Source: Terriglobus sp. TAA 43
GTDB taxonomy: Bacteria > Acidobacteriota > Terriglobia > Terriglobales > Acidobacteriaceae
DNA: 64,000 bases
Direction: 5' to 3'
Assembly (NCBI RefSeq): GCF_000800015.1
Contig: NZ_JUGR01000001.1
Location: forward strand, 992,001-1,056,000
Under the pieces are notes generated by a model that had not been told where the DNA came from, did no database searches, and saw nothing but the letters and a program-made list of their open reading frames with translations. Of the stretch, positions 9,095 to 16,814 are shown one piece after another; position 1 is the first letter of the stretch, and every line of letters starts with the position of its first letter. The position numbers and the translations under genes are program-made.

Positions 9095-9940
9095 ATGTCC
9101 CAGTCGTACGCCAATAAAGTCACTTATGGAAAAGCTCTCTCAGTCCTGGCACTCGCATTAAGCCTGGCACCTGCTTCCTTCGCACAAGACACACTTGTCT
9201 CAGCGCTGAAGCAGAAGTACCGCCTCTCCGAAATCAACTCCCAGGGAGTCGTCGCAAATCCTGGAACTGTATTGACGATTGAGGCCGACGGCATCAATGC
9301 CGAGCCCTACCCCACAATGATCACGTTTGAGAATCCGGTCGTCGATGGACAGGTGAAGCAGCGGTCCAAGGGCCTCGGCTTTCTCAAGAGCTCGAACCTG
9401 CAGATTCTGCAGCCGGGCCAGAAGGTGTACATCACCAAAATCAATGACAGCGCGGACTCCAAAGAGGATTCGCTGAAGGTCACGATTTTGACGACCGACG
9501 CTGTTCTGGCCACATTTGGCAGCGGATACGGTCAATACCGCACTTCCAAGCGCTACTCCACCACGTTGGCGTTCAAGCTCCCCTCCGGAACCATTGCTCA
9601 CATGTCTCCGGACGATGCCTCCAAACTGATTGAAGCCGTTCTGTCCGTGAATCAAGCCGATCAGGTCCGCGCACGCGATTCCGGCACGGTGGCCCGCTCG
9701 TGCGAACCGCATTGTGCTGTTTCCACAACCACAGGCACAGTCGTTGGCAATGCAGTGGTTGCGCCAGCTGCCGCTCCTGCCGCCGCCGCTCCGACCATTG
9801 GACTCGGACAGACGCCCGATCAAGTCACTGCAATCCTGGGTGCGCCCAGCCAGATCATCGACCTTGGCGCAAAGAAGATTTACAAGTATCCCGACATGAA
9901 GATCATCTTCACCGGCGGTAAAGTCAGCGACGTTCAGTAG
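9095..9940 (+). CDS. Exported protein with C-terminal BamE/SmpA-like segment
   Basis: 281-aa protein of unknown function. ATG preceded by GGAG 13 bp upstream; signal peptide about residues 1-30 ending ASFAQ. The middle (about 35-180) is a beta-rich domain without a named motif. A short Cys pair and an Ala/Pro-rich linker (about 205-236) precede a C-terminal 45-residue segment with GQTPDQVTAILGAP and IYKYPDMKIIF. That pattern resembles the small BamE/SmpA-like fold found in many secreted acidobacterial proteins. No operon partner; a hairpin follows the stop. Role in envelope assembly is only a guess. Confidence 0.75.
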   Translation: MSQSYANKVTYGKALSVLALALSLAPASFAQDTLVSALKQKYRLSEINSQGVVANPGTVLTIEADGINAEPYPTMITFENPVVDGQVKQRSKGLGFLKSSNLQILQPGQKVYITKINDSADSKEDSLKVTILTTDAVLATFGSGYGQYRTSKRYSTTLAFKLPSGTIAHMSPDDASKLIEAVLSVNQADQVRARDSGTVARSCEPHCAVSTTTGTVVGNAVVAPAAAPAAAAPTIGLGQTPDQVTAILGAPSQIIDLGAKKIYKYPDMKIIFTGGKVSDVQ

Positions 9941-9964
9941 CGCTCCGGCTCAATCACCAGCGGC

Positions 9965-9998
9965 ATTCAGGGCACTTTCGCAAGAGAGTGCCCTGAAT
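9965..9998 (+). terminator. Stem-loop after the BamE-like gene
   Basis: Twelve-bp perfect stem (ATTCAGGGCACT with AGTGCCCTGAAT, 10-nt loop). The following tract TACTTTCT is only moderately T-rich. Confidence 0.6.
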
Positions 9999-10151
9999 AC
10001 TTTCTGCAGAAATCCACACCCCAATCGCTAAAAAAATCAAGCCTAATTTCCCACCACCATTTCCACCTCGCACAGGCGTAAAGTGAAATTTCGGTGGCTG
10101 TTTGGGCAACCTTTCCAGAACCACAAGAGCCCGCCGACGACCTGCACCTCT

Positions 10152-10167
10152 GCCCTACATCTTGTGC
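10152..10167. promoter_or_regulatory. NrdR box 1 candidate upstream of nrdA
   Basis: GCCCTACATCTTGTGC matches 11 of 16 positions of the NrdR consensus (acaCwAtATaTwGtgt) as I recall it. It lies just before the -35 element. Confidence 0.45.
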
Positions 10168-10196
10168 TTGCGCACACCCTCTGGGCAAGCTACAGT
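10168..10196 (+). promoter_or_regulatory. Candidate sigma-70 promoter of nrdAB
   Basis: TTGCGC (10168-10173), 17-bp spacer, TACAGT (10191-10196). The -10 element lies inside NrdR box 2, the usual geometry for NrdR repression. Predicted start near 10204. Confidence 0.45.
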
Positions 10197-10198
10197 GT
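10183..10198. promoter_or_regulatory. NrdR box 2 candidate upstream of nrdA
   Basis: GGGCAAGCTACAGTGT matches 10 of 16 consensus positions, including the terminal GTGT. It begins 31 bp after box 1, three helical turns, which is the spacing known for paired NrdR boxes. Confidence 0.4.
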
Positions 10199-10272
10199 TC
10201 CTACTTCAGATGTGACGTCACCCTCGTATGCCCAATGAGCTGCGCGCCTGGCGAAAAGAAAGCGTAAAATGG

Positions 10273-10360
10273 AAGAGGCGGCGGAAGCCTCTTTCGCCCA
10301 CGAAATACAGGAGTCGCGAGCCCCCAAAAACGCGACCCAGAACGGCGCCCCTGCGGGCGC
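10273..10360 (+). promoter_or_regulatory. Structured nrdA leader: three consecutive stem-loops
   Basis: Stem 1 AAGAGGC/GCCTCTT (10273-10293), stem 2 GTCGCG/CGCGAC (10313-10336) and stem 3 GCGCCC/GGGCGC with a 4-nt loop (10345-10360). The last ends 6 nt before the AAGGAG ribosome site of nrdA. No known riboswitch class was recognised. Confidence 0.4.
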
Positions 10361-10378
10361 AAAAGCAAGGAGCCCCCA

Positions 10379-12844
10379 TTGGCGACAACGGCACAAACAA
10401 GCCTCTCTGACATCACTCCCGGATTCCCCGTCCGTGACGAAACCCCTGTCATGCACGTGAAGAAGCGCAACGGCTCGCTTGAAGCCGTCGACGTAAACAA
10501 GATCGTCCGTGCTGTGCAGCGTTCGTCGCAGAGCCTGCCGCACGTCGATGCCATGCGCATCGCCTCCAAGACCATCGGCGGCCTGTACGACGGCGCCACC
10601 ACGCGCGAGCTGGACGCCATCTCCATTGACACCGCGGCATCGCTCATCGCGGAAGAGCCGCAGTACTCCAAGCTGGCCGCGCGCCTGCTCCTGGCCACCA
10701 TCCTGAAGGAAGTCGCCGGGCAGAACCTGCACTCCTTCTCGCAGTCCATCGAGTACGGTTTCCAGCAGGGCGTCGTTGGCCCGGCCGTGGCAGAGTTCGT
10801 CTCCGTCCACGCTCGCAAGCTGAACCACGCCATCGATGAGAACTTCTCGGACCGTTTCGAATACTTCGGCCTGCGCACCGTATATGACCGCTACCTGCTC
10901 CGCGATCCCCTCTCGCGCAAGGTCATTGAAACGCCGCAGCACTTCTTCCTGCGCGTAGCCTGTGGTCTGGCCGGAACGCCGCACGAAGCCATCGAGTTCT
11001 ATCAGCTCATCGCCGCGCATGACTACATGCCGTCGTCGCCCACGCTGTTCAACAGCGGCACCAAGCATCCGCAGATGTCCAGCTGCTACCTGCACGATTC
11101 CCCGCAGGACTCGCTGGAATCCATCTACGACTCCTATAAGGACGTCGCTCTGTTGTCCAAGTTCTCCGGCGGCATCGGCCTCGCCTTCCACCGCGTCCGC
11201 AGCGAAGGTTCGCTTATCCGCGCTACCAACGGCCTCAGCAACGGCATCATCCCATGGCTGCGCACGCTGGACTCGTCCGTCGCTGCCGTTAACCAGGGCG
11301 GCAAGCGCAAGGGCGCATGCTGCGTCTACCTGGAGCCGTGGCACGCTGACATTGAGAGCTTCCTCGAACTCCGCGAAAACACCGGCGATCTTTCCCGCCG
11401 CACCTACAACCTGAATACCGCCAACTGGATCCCCGACCTCTTCATGAAGCGCGTGGACGAGGATGGCATGTGGTCGCTCTTCGACCCCAAGCTCGTTCCC
11501 AACTTCCCCGATCTCTACGGCGAAGAGTTTGAGCAGGCTTACCTGCAGGCAGAAGAAGGCAAGATCTACCACCGCCAGGTGAAGGCACGCGACCTTTACG
11601 CCCGCATGATGCGTTCGCTCGCGGAAACCGGCAACGGCTGGATGACCTTCAAGGACGCCTGCAACGTCAAGAACAACCAGACCGGCGCACCCGGCAACGT
11701 GATCCATCTGTCGAACCTCTGCACAGAGATCACGGAAGTCACCAGCAAGGACGAAACCGCGGTCTGCAACCTGGGTTCCGTCAACCTGGGCCGCCACGTC
11801 AAGCTCGACGAAAACAACAACGTCGTCTTCGACTTCGAAAAGCTGGCCAACACCGTACGCATTGCCGTGCCCATGCTGGACCGCGTCATCGACATCAACT
11901 TCTACCCTGTGCAGCAGGCCGCCAAGGCAAACAGCCGTTGGCGCCCTGTGGGTCTCGGTGTCATGGGTCTGCAGGACGTCTTCTTCCAGATGCGTCTTCC
12001 CTTCGACTCGCCCGAAGCACAGGCGCTGTCCACGAAGATTCAGGAAGAGATCTACTACTACGCCATGCTGGCCACCACGGAGCTTGCTGAAAAGAACGGC
12101 GCGCACGCCAGCTTCGACGAAACCCGTCTCGCCCACGGCCAGTTCCAGTTTGATCTCTGGAAGGTCACGCCCTCTGAACCGGCACGTTGGGACGCGCTCC
12201 GTGAGCGCATCCTGAAAGCAGGTGTGCGCAACTCGCTGGTCATCGCGATTGCCCCCACCGCCACCATCGCTTCCATCGTCGGCTGCTACGAGTGCATCGA
12301 GCCGCAGATCAGCAACCTCTTCAAGCGCGAAACCCTCTCAGGCGAGTTCCTGCAGGTGAACCGCTATCTCATCAACGAGCTCAAAGCACTTGGCATGTGG
12401 AATGAAGAGATGCGCATGAAGCTCAAGATGAGCGAGGGTTCCGTCCAGAACATCGAAGAACTCACCGACGAGCTCAAGGCCATCTACCGCACCGTCTGGG
12501 AAGTCCCCATGCGTTCGCTCATTGATATGGCCGCAGCCCGCAACGCCTACATCGATCAGGCGCAGTCGCTGAACCTTTTCAGCGAGTCGCCCAACATCGG
12601 CCGCCTCTCCTCCATGTACATGCACGCCTGGAAGAAGGGCCTCAAGACCACCTACTACCTGCGCTCGCGCCCGGCAACGAAGATTGCCAAGGCCACCGTG
12701 CAGAAGGGCTCCATGGTCGCAGCCACGCCGTCGCAGCAGTTGCAGAACGTCCCGGTGCCCACACCGGAACAGCAGCCGCTGGACGCCTCCGCTGCCATCG
12801 CCTGCTCTCTCGAAAACCCTGAGAGCTGCGAAGCCTGCCAGTAA
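10379..12844 (+). CDS. nrdA: Class I ribonucleoside-diphosphate reductase, alpha subunit
   Basis: Reduces ribonucleoside diphosphates to deoxy forms together with NrdB; cytoplasmic. 821 aa. Start is TTG at 10379, chosen because AAGGAG lies 6 bp upstream and no better codon is near. An ATP-cone (about 22-110, KKRNGSLEAVDVNKIVRAV) provides allosteric control. The barrel holds SSCYLHDSPQDSLESIY, FSGGIGLAFHRVR, the active-site NLCTE near residue 445 and the partner Cys in AVCNLGSVNL. The tail ENPESCEACQ supplies the C-terminal redox Cys pair reduced by thioredoxin. nrdB follows after 194 bp. Regulation: NrdR-like boxes and a hairpin-rich leader upstream. Confidence 0.95.
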   Translation: MATTAQTSLSDITPGFPVRDETPVMHVKKRNGSLEAVDVNKIVRAVQRSSQSLPHVDAMRIASKTIGGLYDGATTRELDAISIDTAASLIAEEPQYSKLAARLLLATILKEVAGQNLHSFSQSIEYGFQQGVVGPAVAEFVSVHARKLNHAIDENFSDRFEYFGLRTVYDRYLLRDPLSRKVIETPQHFFLRVACGLAGTPHEAIEFYQLIAAHDYMPSSPTLFNSGTKHPQMSSCYLHDSPQDSLESIYDSYKDVALLSKFSGGIGLAFHRVRSEGSLIRATNGLSNGIIPWLRTLDSSVAAVNQGGKRKGACCVYLEPWHADIESFLELRENTGDLSRRTYNLNTANWIPDLFMKRVDEDGMWSLFDPKLVPNFPDLYGEEFEQAYLQAEEGKIYHRQVKARDLYARMMRSLAETGNGWMTFKDACNVKNNQTGAPGNVIHLSNLCTEITEVTSKDETAVCNLGSVNLGRHVKLDENNNVVFDFEKLANTVRIAVPMLDRVIDINFYPVQQAAKANSRWRPVGLGVMGLQDVFFQMRLPFDSPEAQALSTKIQEEIYYYAMLATTELAEKNGAHASFDETRLAHGQFQFDLWKVTPSEPARWDALRERILKAGVRNSLVIAIAPTATIASIVGCYECIEPQISNLFKRETLSGEFLQVNRYLINELKALGMWNEEMRMKLKMSEGSVQNIEELTDELKAIYRTVWEVPMRSLIDMAAARNAYIDQAQSLNLFSESPNIGRLSSMYMHAWKKGLKTTYYLRSRPATKIAKATVQKGSMVAATPSQQLQNVPVPTPEQQPLDASAAIACSLENPESCEACQ

Positions 12845-12849
12845 TCCGA

Positions 12850-12879
12850 AGGCGCTCCGTTCTTTCGACCGGAGCGCCT
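12850..12879 (+). terminator. Intercistronic stem-loop between nrdA and nrdB
   Basis: Ten-bp perfect stem (AGGCGCTCCG with CGGAGCGCCT, 10-nt loop) followed by CCTCTTTA. The weak T tract suggests partial termination or mRNA protection rather than a full stop, which could set the NrdA:NrdB ratio. Confidence 0.5.
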
Positions 12880-12897
12880 CCTCTTTAGTTCGCCATC

Positions 12898-13025
12898 TTA
12901 AGCGGAGCGCAGTGAAGTCGAAGGACCTGCATTCCTTCAACTCAGCCCGAAAACTTCCATCGGCCACGAGACACACTCAGCCGACGACACATTGCGAAGC
13001 AATGTCGAGAACAGTACGAAGTACT
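12898..13025. repeat. Intergenic repeat-like stretch with two GAA-loop mini-hairpins before nrdB
   Basis: A sequence around 12901-12930 (AGCGGAGCGCAGTGAAGTCG then AAGGACCTGC) has the look of a dispersed intergenic element. It is followed by two small hairpins with identical GAA loops: ACATTGC/GCAATGT (12989-13005) and AGTAC/GTACT (13013-13025), the latter touching the AGGAG ribosome site of nrdB. Only one copy seen in this window. Confidence 0.4.
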
Positions 13026-13038
13026 AGGAGAACCACCG

Positions 13039-14085
13039 ATGTCCACCGAAACCCTCACGCACGGATCATCCGTTGCCGTTCCCGACACCATCCTCGATCC
13101 GGGCCTATGCCTCACGCTTCGCCCCATGAAGTACCCGCAGTTCTACGACATGTTCCGCGATGGCATCAAGAACACGTGGACCGTAGAAGAAGTGGACTTC
13201 TCCACCGACCTGGTCGATCTGCGCGCCAAGATCACGCCTGCGGAAATCCACACGATCAAGCGTCTCGTCGCTTTCTTCGCCACCGGCGACTCCATCGTGT
13301 CGAACAACCTTGTGCTCAACCTCTACAAGCACATCAACTCGCCGGAAGCGCGCCTGTATCTCTCGCGCCAGCTCTACGAAGAGGCCGTGCACGTGCAGTT
13401 CTACCTCACGCTGCTCGACAACTACGTTCCCGACCCCAACGAGCGCGCCGAAGCCTTCGCCGCCGTTGAAAACATCCCGTCCATCAACAAAAAAGCCGAC
13501 TTCTGCATGAAGTGGATGGACAGCATCCAGCAGTTGGATCATCTGGAAACCAAGGCCGACCGCCGCAACTTTCTGCTGAACCTCATCTGCTTCGCTGCCT
13601 GCATCGAGGGCCTGTTCTTCTTCGCAGCGTTCGCATACGTCTACTTCTTCCGCTCGAAGGGCTTGCTCCACGGCCTCGCATCGGGCACCAACTGGGTCTT
13701 CCGCGACGAAAGCTGCCACATCGAATTCGCCTTCGAAGTCGTCCGCGTCGTCCGCGAACAGGAACCCGATCTCTGGGATGCCCAGCTGGAAGACCAGATC
13801 CGCGAGATGATGGCCGAAGCCATCGACGCCGAAGCGCAGTTTGCCGAAGACCTGCTCTCGGGTGGCGTCGCCGGTCTCTCCGTGCGTGACATGCGTGCCT
13901 ACCTCGGCTACGTGGCTGACTCCCGCCTCGTTCGCCTCGGCATCGAGCCGCACTTCAAAACGAAGAATCCGTTCTCATTCATGGAACTGCAGGACGTGCA
14001 GGAGCTCACCAACTTCTTCGAGCGCCGCGTCTCCGCATACCAGACCGCAGTCGGCGGCGAGGTTGCCTTCGAAGACGATTTCTAA
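13039..14085 (+). CDS. nrdB: Class I ribonucleoside-diphosphate reductase, beta (radical) subunit
   Basis: Di-metal ferritin-like protein that generates the radical used by NrdA; 348 aa, normal length. Carboxylate and His ligands appear as D in TDLVDLRAK, then EAVHVQFY, where E and H are ligands and the following Tyr sits at the radical position, and ESCHIEFAFEV (ExxH). The intact Tyr argues for an ordinary tyrosyl-radical enzyme (class Ia or Ib-like pairing with this NrdA), not the Tyr-less class Ic. AGGAG lies 8 bp before ATG. Probably transcribed with nrdA through the intervening hairpin. Confidence 0.95.
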   Translation: MSTETLTHGSSVAVPDTILDPGLCLTLRPMKYPQFYDMFRDGIKNTWTVEEVDFSTDLVDLRAKITPAEIHTIKRLVAFFATGDSIVSNNLVLNLYKHINSPEARLYLSRQLYEEAVHVQFYLTLLDNYVPDPNERAEAFAAVENIPSINKKADFCMKWMDSIQQLDHLETKADRRNFLLNLICFAACIEGLFFFAAFAYVYFFRSKGLLHGLASGTNWVFRDESCHIEFAFEVVRVVREQEPDLWDAQLEDQIREMMAEAIDAEAQFAEDLLSGGVAGLSVRDMRAYLGYVADSRLVRLGIEPHFKTKNPFSFMELQDVQELTNFFERRVSAYQTAVGGEVAFEDDF

Positions 14086-14105
14086 ATTTTCATCCTCTTT
14101 CTCAA

Positions 14106-14152
14106 TGCAAACGACAGAAGCTGCCATTTTCAGGCAGCTTCTGTCGTTTGCA
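14106..14152. repeat. 20-bp perfect inverted repeat between nrdB and the XRE regulator
   Basis: Arms 14106-14125 and 14133-14152 are perfectly complementary with a 7-nt loop (ATTTTCA). No T run follows on either strand, so it is not a standard intrinsic terminator; it may stop or stabilise nrdAB mRNA or bind a regulator. Confidence 0.6.
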
Positions 14153-14168
14153 CGCCATCGAACACTTT

Positions 14169-14804
14169 ATGAATGTCGATGAGGATAAACAATCCGCTGA
14201 ATTCGACGTAGTGGAGCCCGAACAGGCAGAAGCAGTCATTGAGCAGAAATCCCTGGGCGAGCGCATCCGGCGTCTGCGCATGAAACGCTCCATGGGCCTG
14301 GTGGAACTCGGAAAAAAGACAGACCTCTCTGCATCCTTCCTCTCTCAGCTTGAAACCGGCCGCGTGGTTCCCACCGTACGCAACCTCGCCCGCATCGCTA
14401 TGGCATTCCAGAAGGACCTCTCCTACTTCTTCCATGACGATGCCCCCATCACCTTCCGCATCCTTCGCCGACAGGAACGTGTGCGTCTGCAGCGCAACGC
14501 CAACGCCACCGCAAACTTCGTCACGGACAGCCTTTCCGCCCTCATCTCCGACTCCAGCATGAGCCCCTGCATCGCCGATTTCCGCGCACTGGAAGAGGAA
14601 GTGTCATTCCAGCCGCGCCTCTTCGAAGGCATCGAGTTCACACTCGTCATGGAAGGCCGCCTCACGCTCGTATCAGAAAACGAAACGCGCACACTCGAAT
14701 CCGGCGATGTCGCATGGCTCGACGGCGTCCGCCGCCGTCGTTACACCTGCGAAGCAGGCCACACCGCGCGCGCCATGTTCATCACCCGCCACCGCCGCAA
14801 CTAG
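14169..14804 (+). CDS. XRE-family transcriptional regulator with C-terminal cupin domain
   Basis: Predicted DNA-binding regulator, 211 aa. A Cro/C1-type helix-turn-helix occupies about residues 26-80 (LGERIRRLRMKR...LSASFLSQLETGRVVPTVRNL). A cupin-like sensor domain follows (about 110-205) with EGIEFTLVMEGRLTLV and LESGDVAWLDGVRRRRYTC. ATG 14169 is preferred over a TTG at 14148, which lies inside the 20-bp hairpin; no strong ribosome site is visible for either. The gap to pabBC is only 24 bp, so it may be co-transcribed with, and control, that gene. Relatives often sense small metabolites; the ligand is unknown. Confidence 0.85.
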   Translation: MNVDEDKQSAEFDVVEPEQAEAVIEQKSLGERIRRLRMKRSMGLVELGKKTDLSASFLSQLETGRVVPTVRNLARIAMAFQKDLSYFFHDDAPITFRILRRQERVRLQRNANATANFVTDSLSALISDSSMSPCIADFRALEEEVSFQPRLFEGIEFTLVMEGRLTLVSENETRTLESGDVAWLDGVRRRRYTCEAGHTARAMFITRHRRN

Positions 14805-14828
14805 CCGCATCTGCGAGACACTGAAGAG

Positions 14829-16706
14829 GTGTCCGCATCTTCAAATCCGTGGTCGCCACTTCCCTCTGCGTGGCGCACCCGTGCGTTCGCAAATCCCGGA
14901 AGCATCCTGCTCGAATCCTCGTTGCCCTCCGCAACTGAGCACACATCCCTGCTCTTTGAAGACCCCTTCGAGATCCTCACGGCCAACGCGCCAAATGATC
15001 TCCCCGCACTCTTCGCAGCCATCGAAGACGCATCGCAAAACGGCTACTGGGTAGCCGGATGGATGGCCTACGAAGCAGGCGCACACTTCCTCCAACTCCC
15101 CGCGCGCGCAACATCAGGCCCCGTGGCCATCTTCGGCATCTATCGCCAGCCGCAAACCTTCGATCACACCGCACACCACGAACCTGAAACAACACCACAA
15201 ACACAGCCGCTACAACTCGCGCTGATGCCCACCATCACGCCAGCGCAATACACTCCCGCCATCGACCGCATCCAGCAATGGATCGCCGCCGGCGACACCT
15301 ACCAGGTCAACTTCACCACGCCGCTCACCACGCCCTGCCCCCACACACCGCAGCAGGTGTACGACGCCCTGCACGCGCAGCAGCCATGCAGCTTCGGCGC
15401 CATCCTCAACCTGCGCCCCAACAGCACCATCCTCTCCTTCTCACCCGAACTCTTCTTCAACGTCGACGCCGCAGGCAACATCGCCACCCGCCCCATGAAG
15501 GGCACATCACCGCGCAGCGCGAATCCAGCAGAAGATCACGCCCTCGCAGAAGCCCTGCAACACGACGAAAAGAACCGCGCAGAACACGTCATGATCGTCG
15601 ACCTCCTGCGCAACGACATGAACCGCATCTGTCGCATCGGCAGCGTCCACGCAGCCAGTCTCTTCGACGTCGAAAGCCTCTCCACGGTCCATCAGATGAC
15701 CTCCACCATCCGCGGCCAGTTATCCGCAGACACACCGTGGTACGAAGTCTTCCGCGCACTCTTCCCCGGAGGCTCCATCACCGGCGCCCCCAAGCGCCAC
15801 ACCGTCGAGCTCATTCAACAACTCGAAGCATACCCACGCGGCGTCTACACCGGAGCCATCGGCTATTTCGCGCCCGACCGCAGCGCCTGCTTCAACATCG
15901 CCATCCGCACCGCCGTTCTCGAAGACAACACACTCACACTCGGCGCAGGCGGAGGCATCGTCGCTGACTCCACAGCCACCTCCGAGTACCGCGAGATGCT
16001 GCTCAAGGCCTCCTTCGTGCAACGCGCCTCGCAGCCCATCCAACTCATCGAAACCATGCGCGCAGAGAACGGAAGCGTCCCGCTGTTGCAACATCATCTG
16101 CAACGCCTGCAATCCTCAGCAGAAGCGCTCGGCTTCACATGCGACACAAAGCAAATCGAAGCCTCCATCCACGCAGCAATCAATAAAGCAACACCGCAAC
16201 GCGTGCGTCTCCTACTGCACCGCAACGGCGAAGCAGAAATCACCATCGCCGAAGCACCATCATGGCCGCAGGAACTGCGCCTTCGCCTAAGCCACCAACA
16301 AACACGCGCAGACAGCCCACACCTGCGCCACAAGACCAACTTCCGCCCCGAGTACCAGCCGGAGCTCGAAGCCGCGCTCACCAACGGCTTCCACGACACA
16401 CTCTTCCTCAACACCGCAGGCGAAGTCACAGAAACCTGCATCGCGACGTTGCTCGCAAAGATTGACGACCGCTGGTTCACACCACCGCTCCGCAGCGGCG
16501 TACTCCCCGGCGTCTATCGCGAACAACTCATCGCCACCGGCCAGATCGCTGAACGCACACTCACCCTCAACGACCTGCGCAACGCCACATCCATCGCACT
16601 CTGCAACGCCCTGCGAGGCACCGCCCCCGTCACTTCCCTGCAACTTCCTGACGGCGAAATCATCCATTGGAAGTCCCCCTCGGACCTCCCATCCCTCCCT
16701 GCGTGA
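14829..16706 (+). CDS. pabB-pabC: Fused aminodeoxychorismate synthase component I / aminodeoxychorismate lyase
   Basis: Two consecutive steps of p-aminobenzoate synthesis for folate on one 625-aa chain. Residues 1-400 are the chorismate-binding PabB domain: GDTYQVNFT, TRPMKGTSPR, EHVMIVDLLRNDMNRI, GGSITGAPKRH, and GAGGGIVADSTATSEYREM. Residues 400-620 are a class IV PLP aminotransferase-fold PabC domain; HKTNFR carries the probable PLP Lys and GEVTETCIATLL the catalytic Glu region. GTG start at 14829, 24 bp after the XRE gene. The amidotransferase PabA is not in the window. Such PabB-PabC fusions are known in several phyla. Confidence 0.9.
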   Translation: MSASSNPWSPLPSAWRTRAFANPGSILLESSLPSATEHTSLLFEDPFEILTANAPNDLPALFAAIEDASQNGYWVAGWMAYEAGAHFLQLPARATSGPVAIFGIYRQPQTFDHTAHHEPETTPQTQPLQLALMPTITPAQYTPAIDRIQQWIAAGDTYQVNFTTPLTTPCPHTPQQVYDALHAQQPCSFGAILNLRPNSTILSFSPELFFNVDAAGNIATRPMKGTSPRSANPAEDHALAEALQHDEKNRAEHVMIVDLLRNDMNRICRIGSVHAASLFDVESLSTVHQMTSTIRGQLSADTPWYEVFRALFPGGSITGAPKRHTVELIQQLEAYPRGVYTGAIGYFAPDRSACFNIAIRTAVLEDNTLTLGAGGGIVADSTATSEYREMLLKASFVQRASQPIQLIETMRAENGSVPLLQHHLQRLQSSAEALGFTCDTKQIEASIHAAINKATPQRVRLLLHRNGEAEITIAEAPSWPQELRLRLSHQQTRADSPHLRHKTNFRPEYQPELEAALTNGFHDTLFLNTAGEVTETCIATLLAKIDDRWFTPPLRSGVLPGVYREQLIATGQIAERTLTLNDLRNATSIALCNALRGTAPVTSLQLPDGEIIHWKSPSDLPSLPA

Positions 16707-16727
16707 TAGAACCGAAAGGGCAACATT

Positions 16728-16746
16728 CTTAAGCACAACGCTTAAG
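16728..16746. promoter_or_regulatory. Dyad CTTAAGC-N5-GCTTAAG before the ZIP transporter
   Basis: Perfect 7-bp inverted repeat with 5-nt spacer, 68 bp before the transporter start and downstream of pabBC. It could be a metalloregulator operator, but it does not match a Zur box I know. Confidence 0.35.
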
Positions 16747-16814
16747 CAGAACGAAGATCCGCGCCATCAGCCTGAACAACAGAAACTCAGACGCAAGTAC
16801 GAAAGGAAAGTTTT

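Larger units (their letters stand above)
9941..10378. other. 438-bp intergenic region before nrdA
   Basis: Holds the hairpin closing the preceding gene, two NrdR-box-like sites, a good sigma-70 promoter and about 175 nt of leader with three successive stem-loops. These parts are listed separately. No ORF with coding character was seen. Confidence 0.6.

Noticed and set aside
9999-10378. Cobalamin riboswitch before the reductase genes
   Set aside because: No B12-box-like sequence; the enzyme is class I and does not need B12. NrdR control is more likely.
10190-12136. 648-codon open frame on the minus strand, antisense to nrdA
   Set aside because: It lies opposite a certain gene in strongly biased codon phase; the translation is Val/Gly/Asp-rich with no motif or ribosome site.
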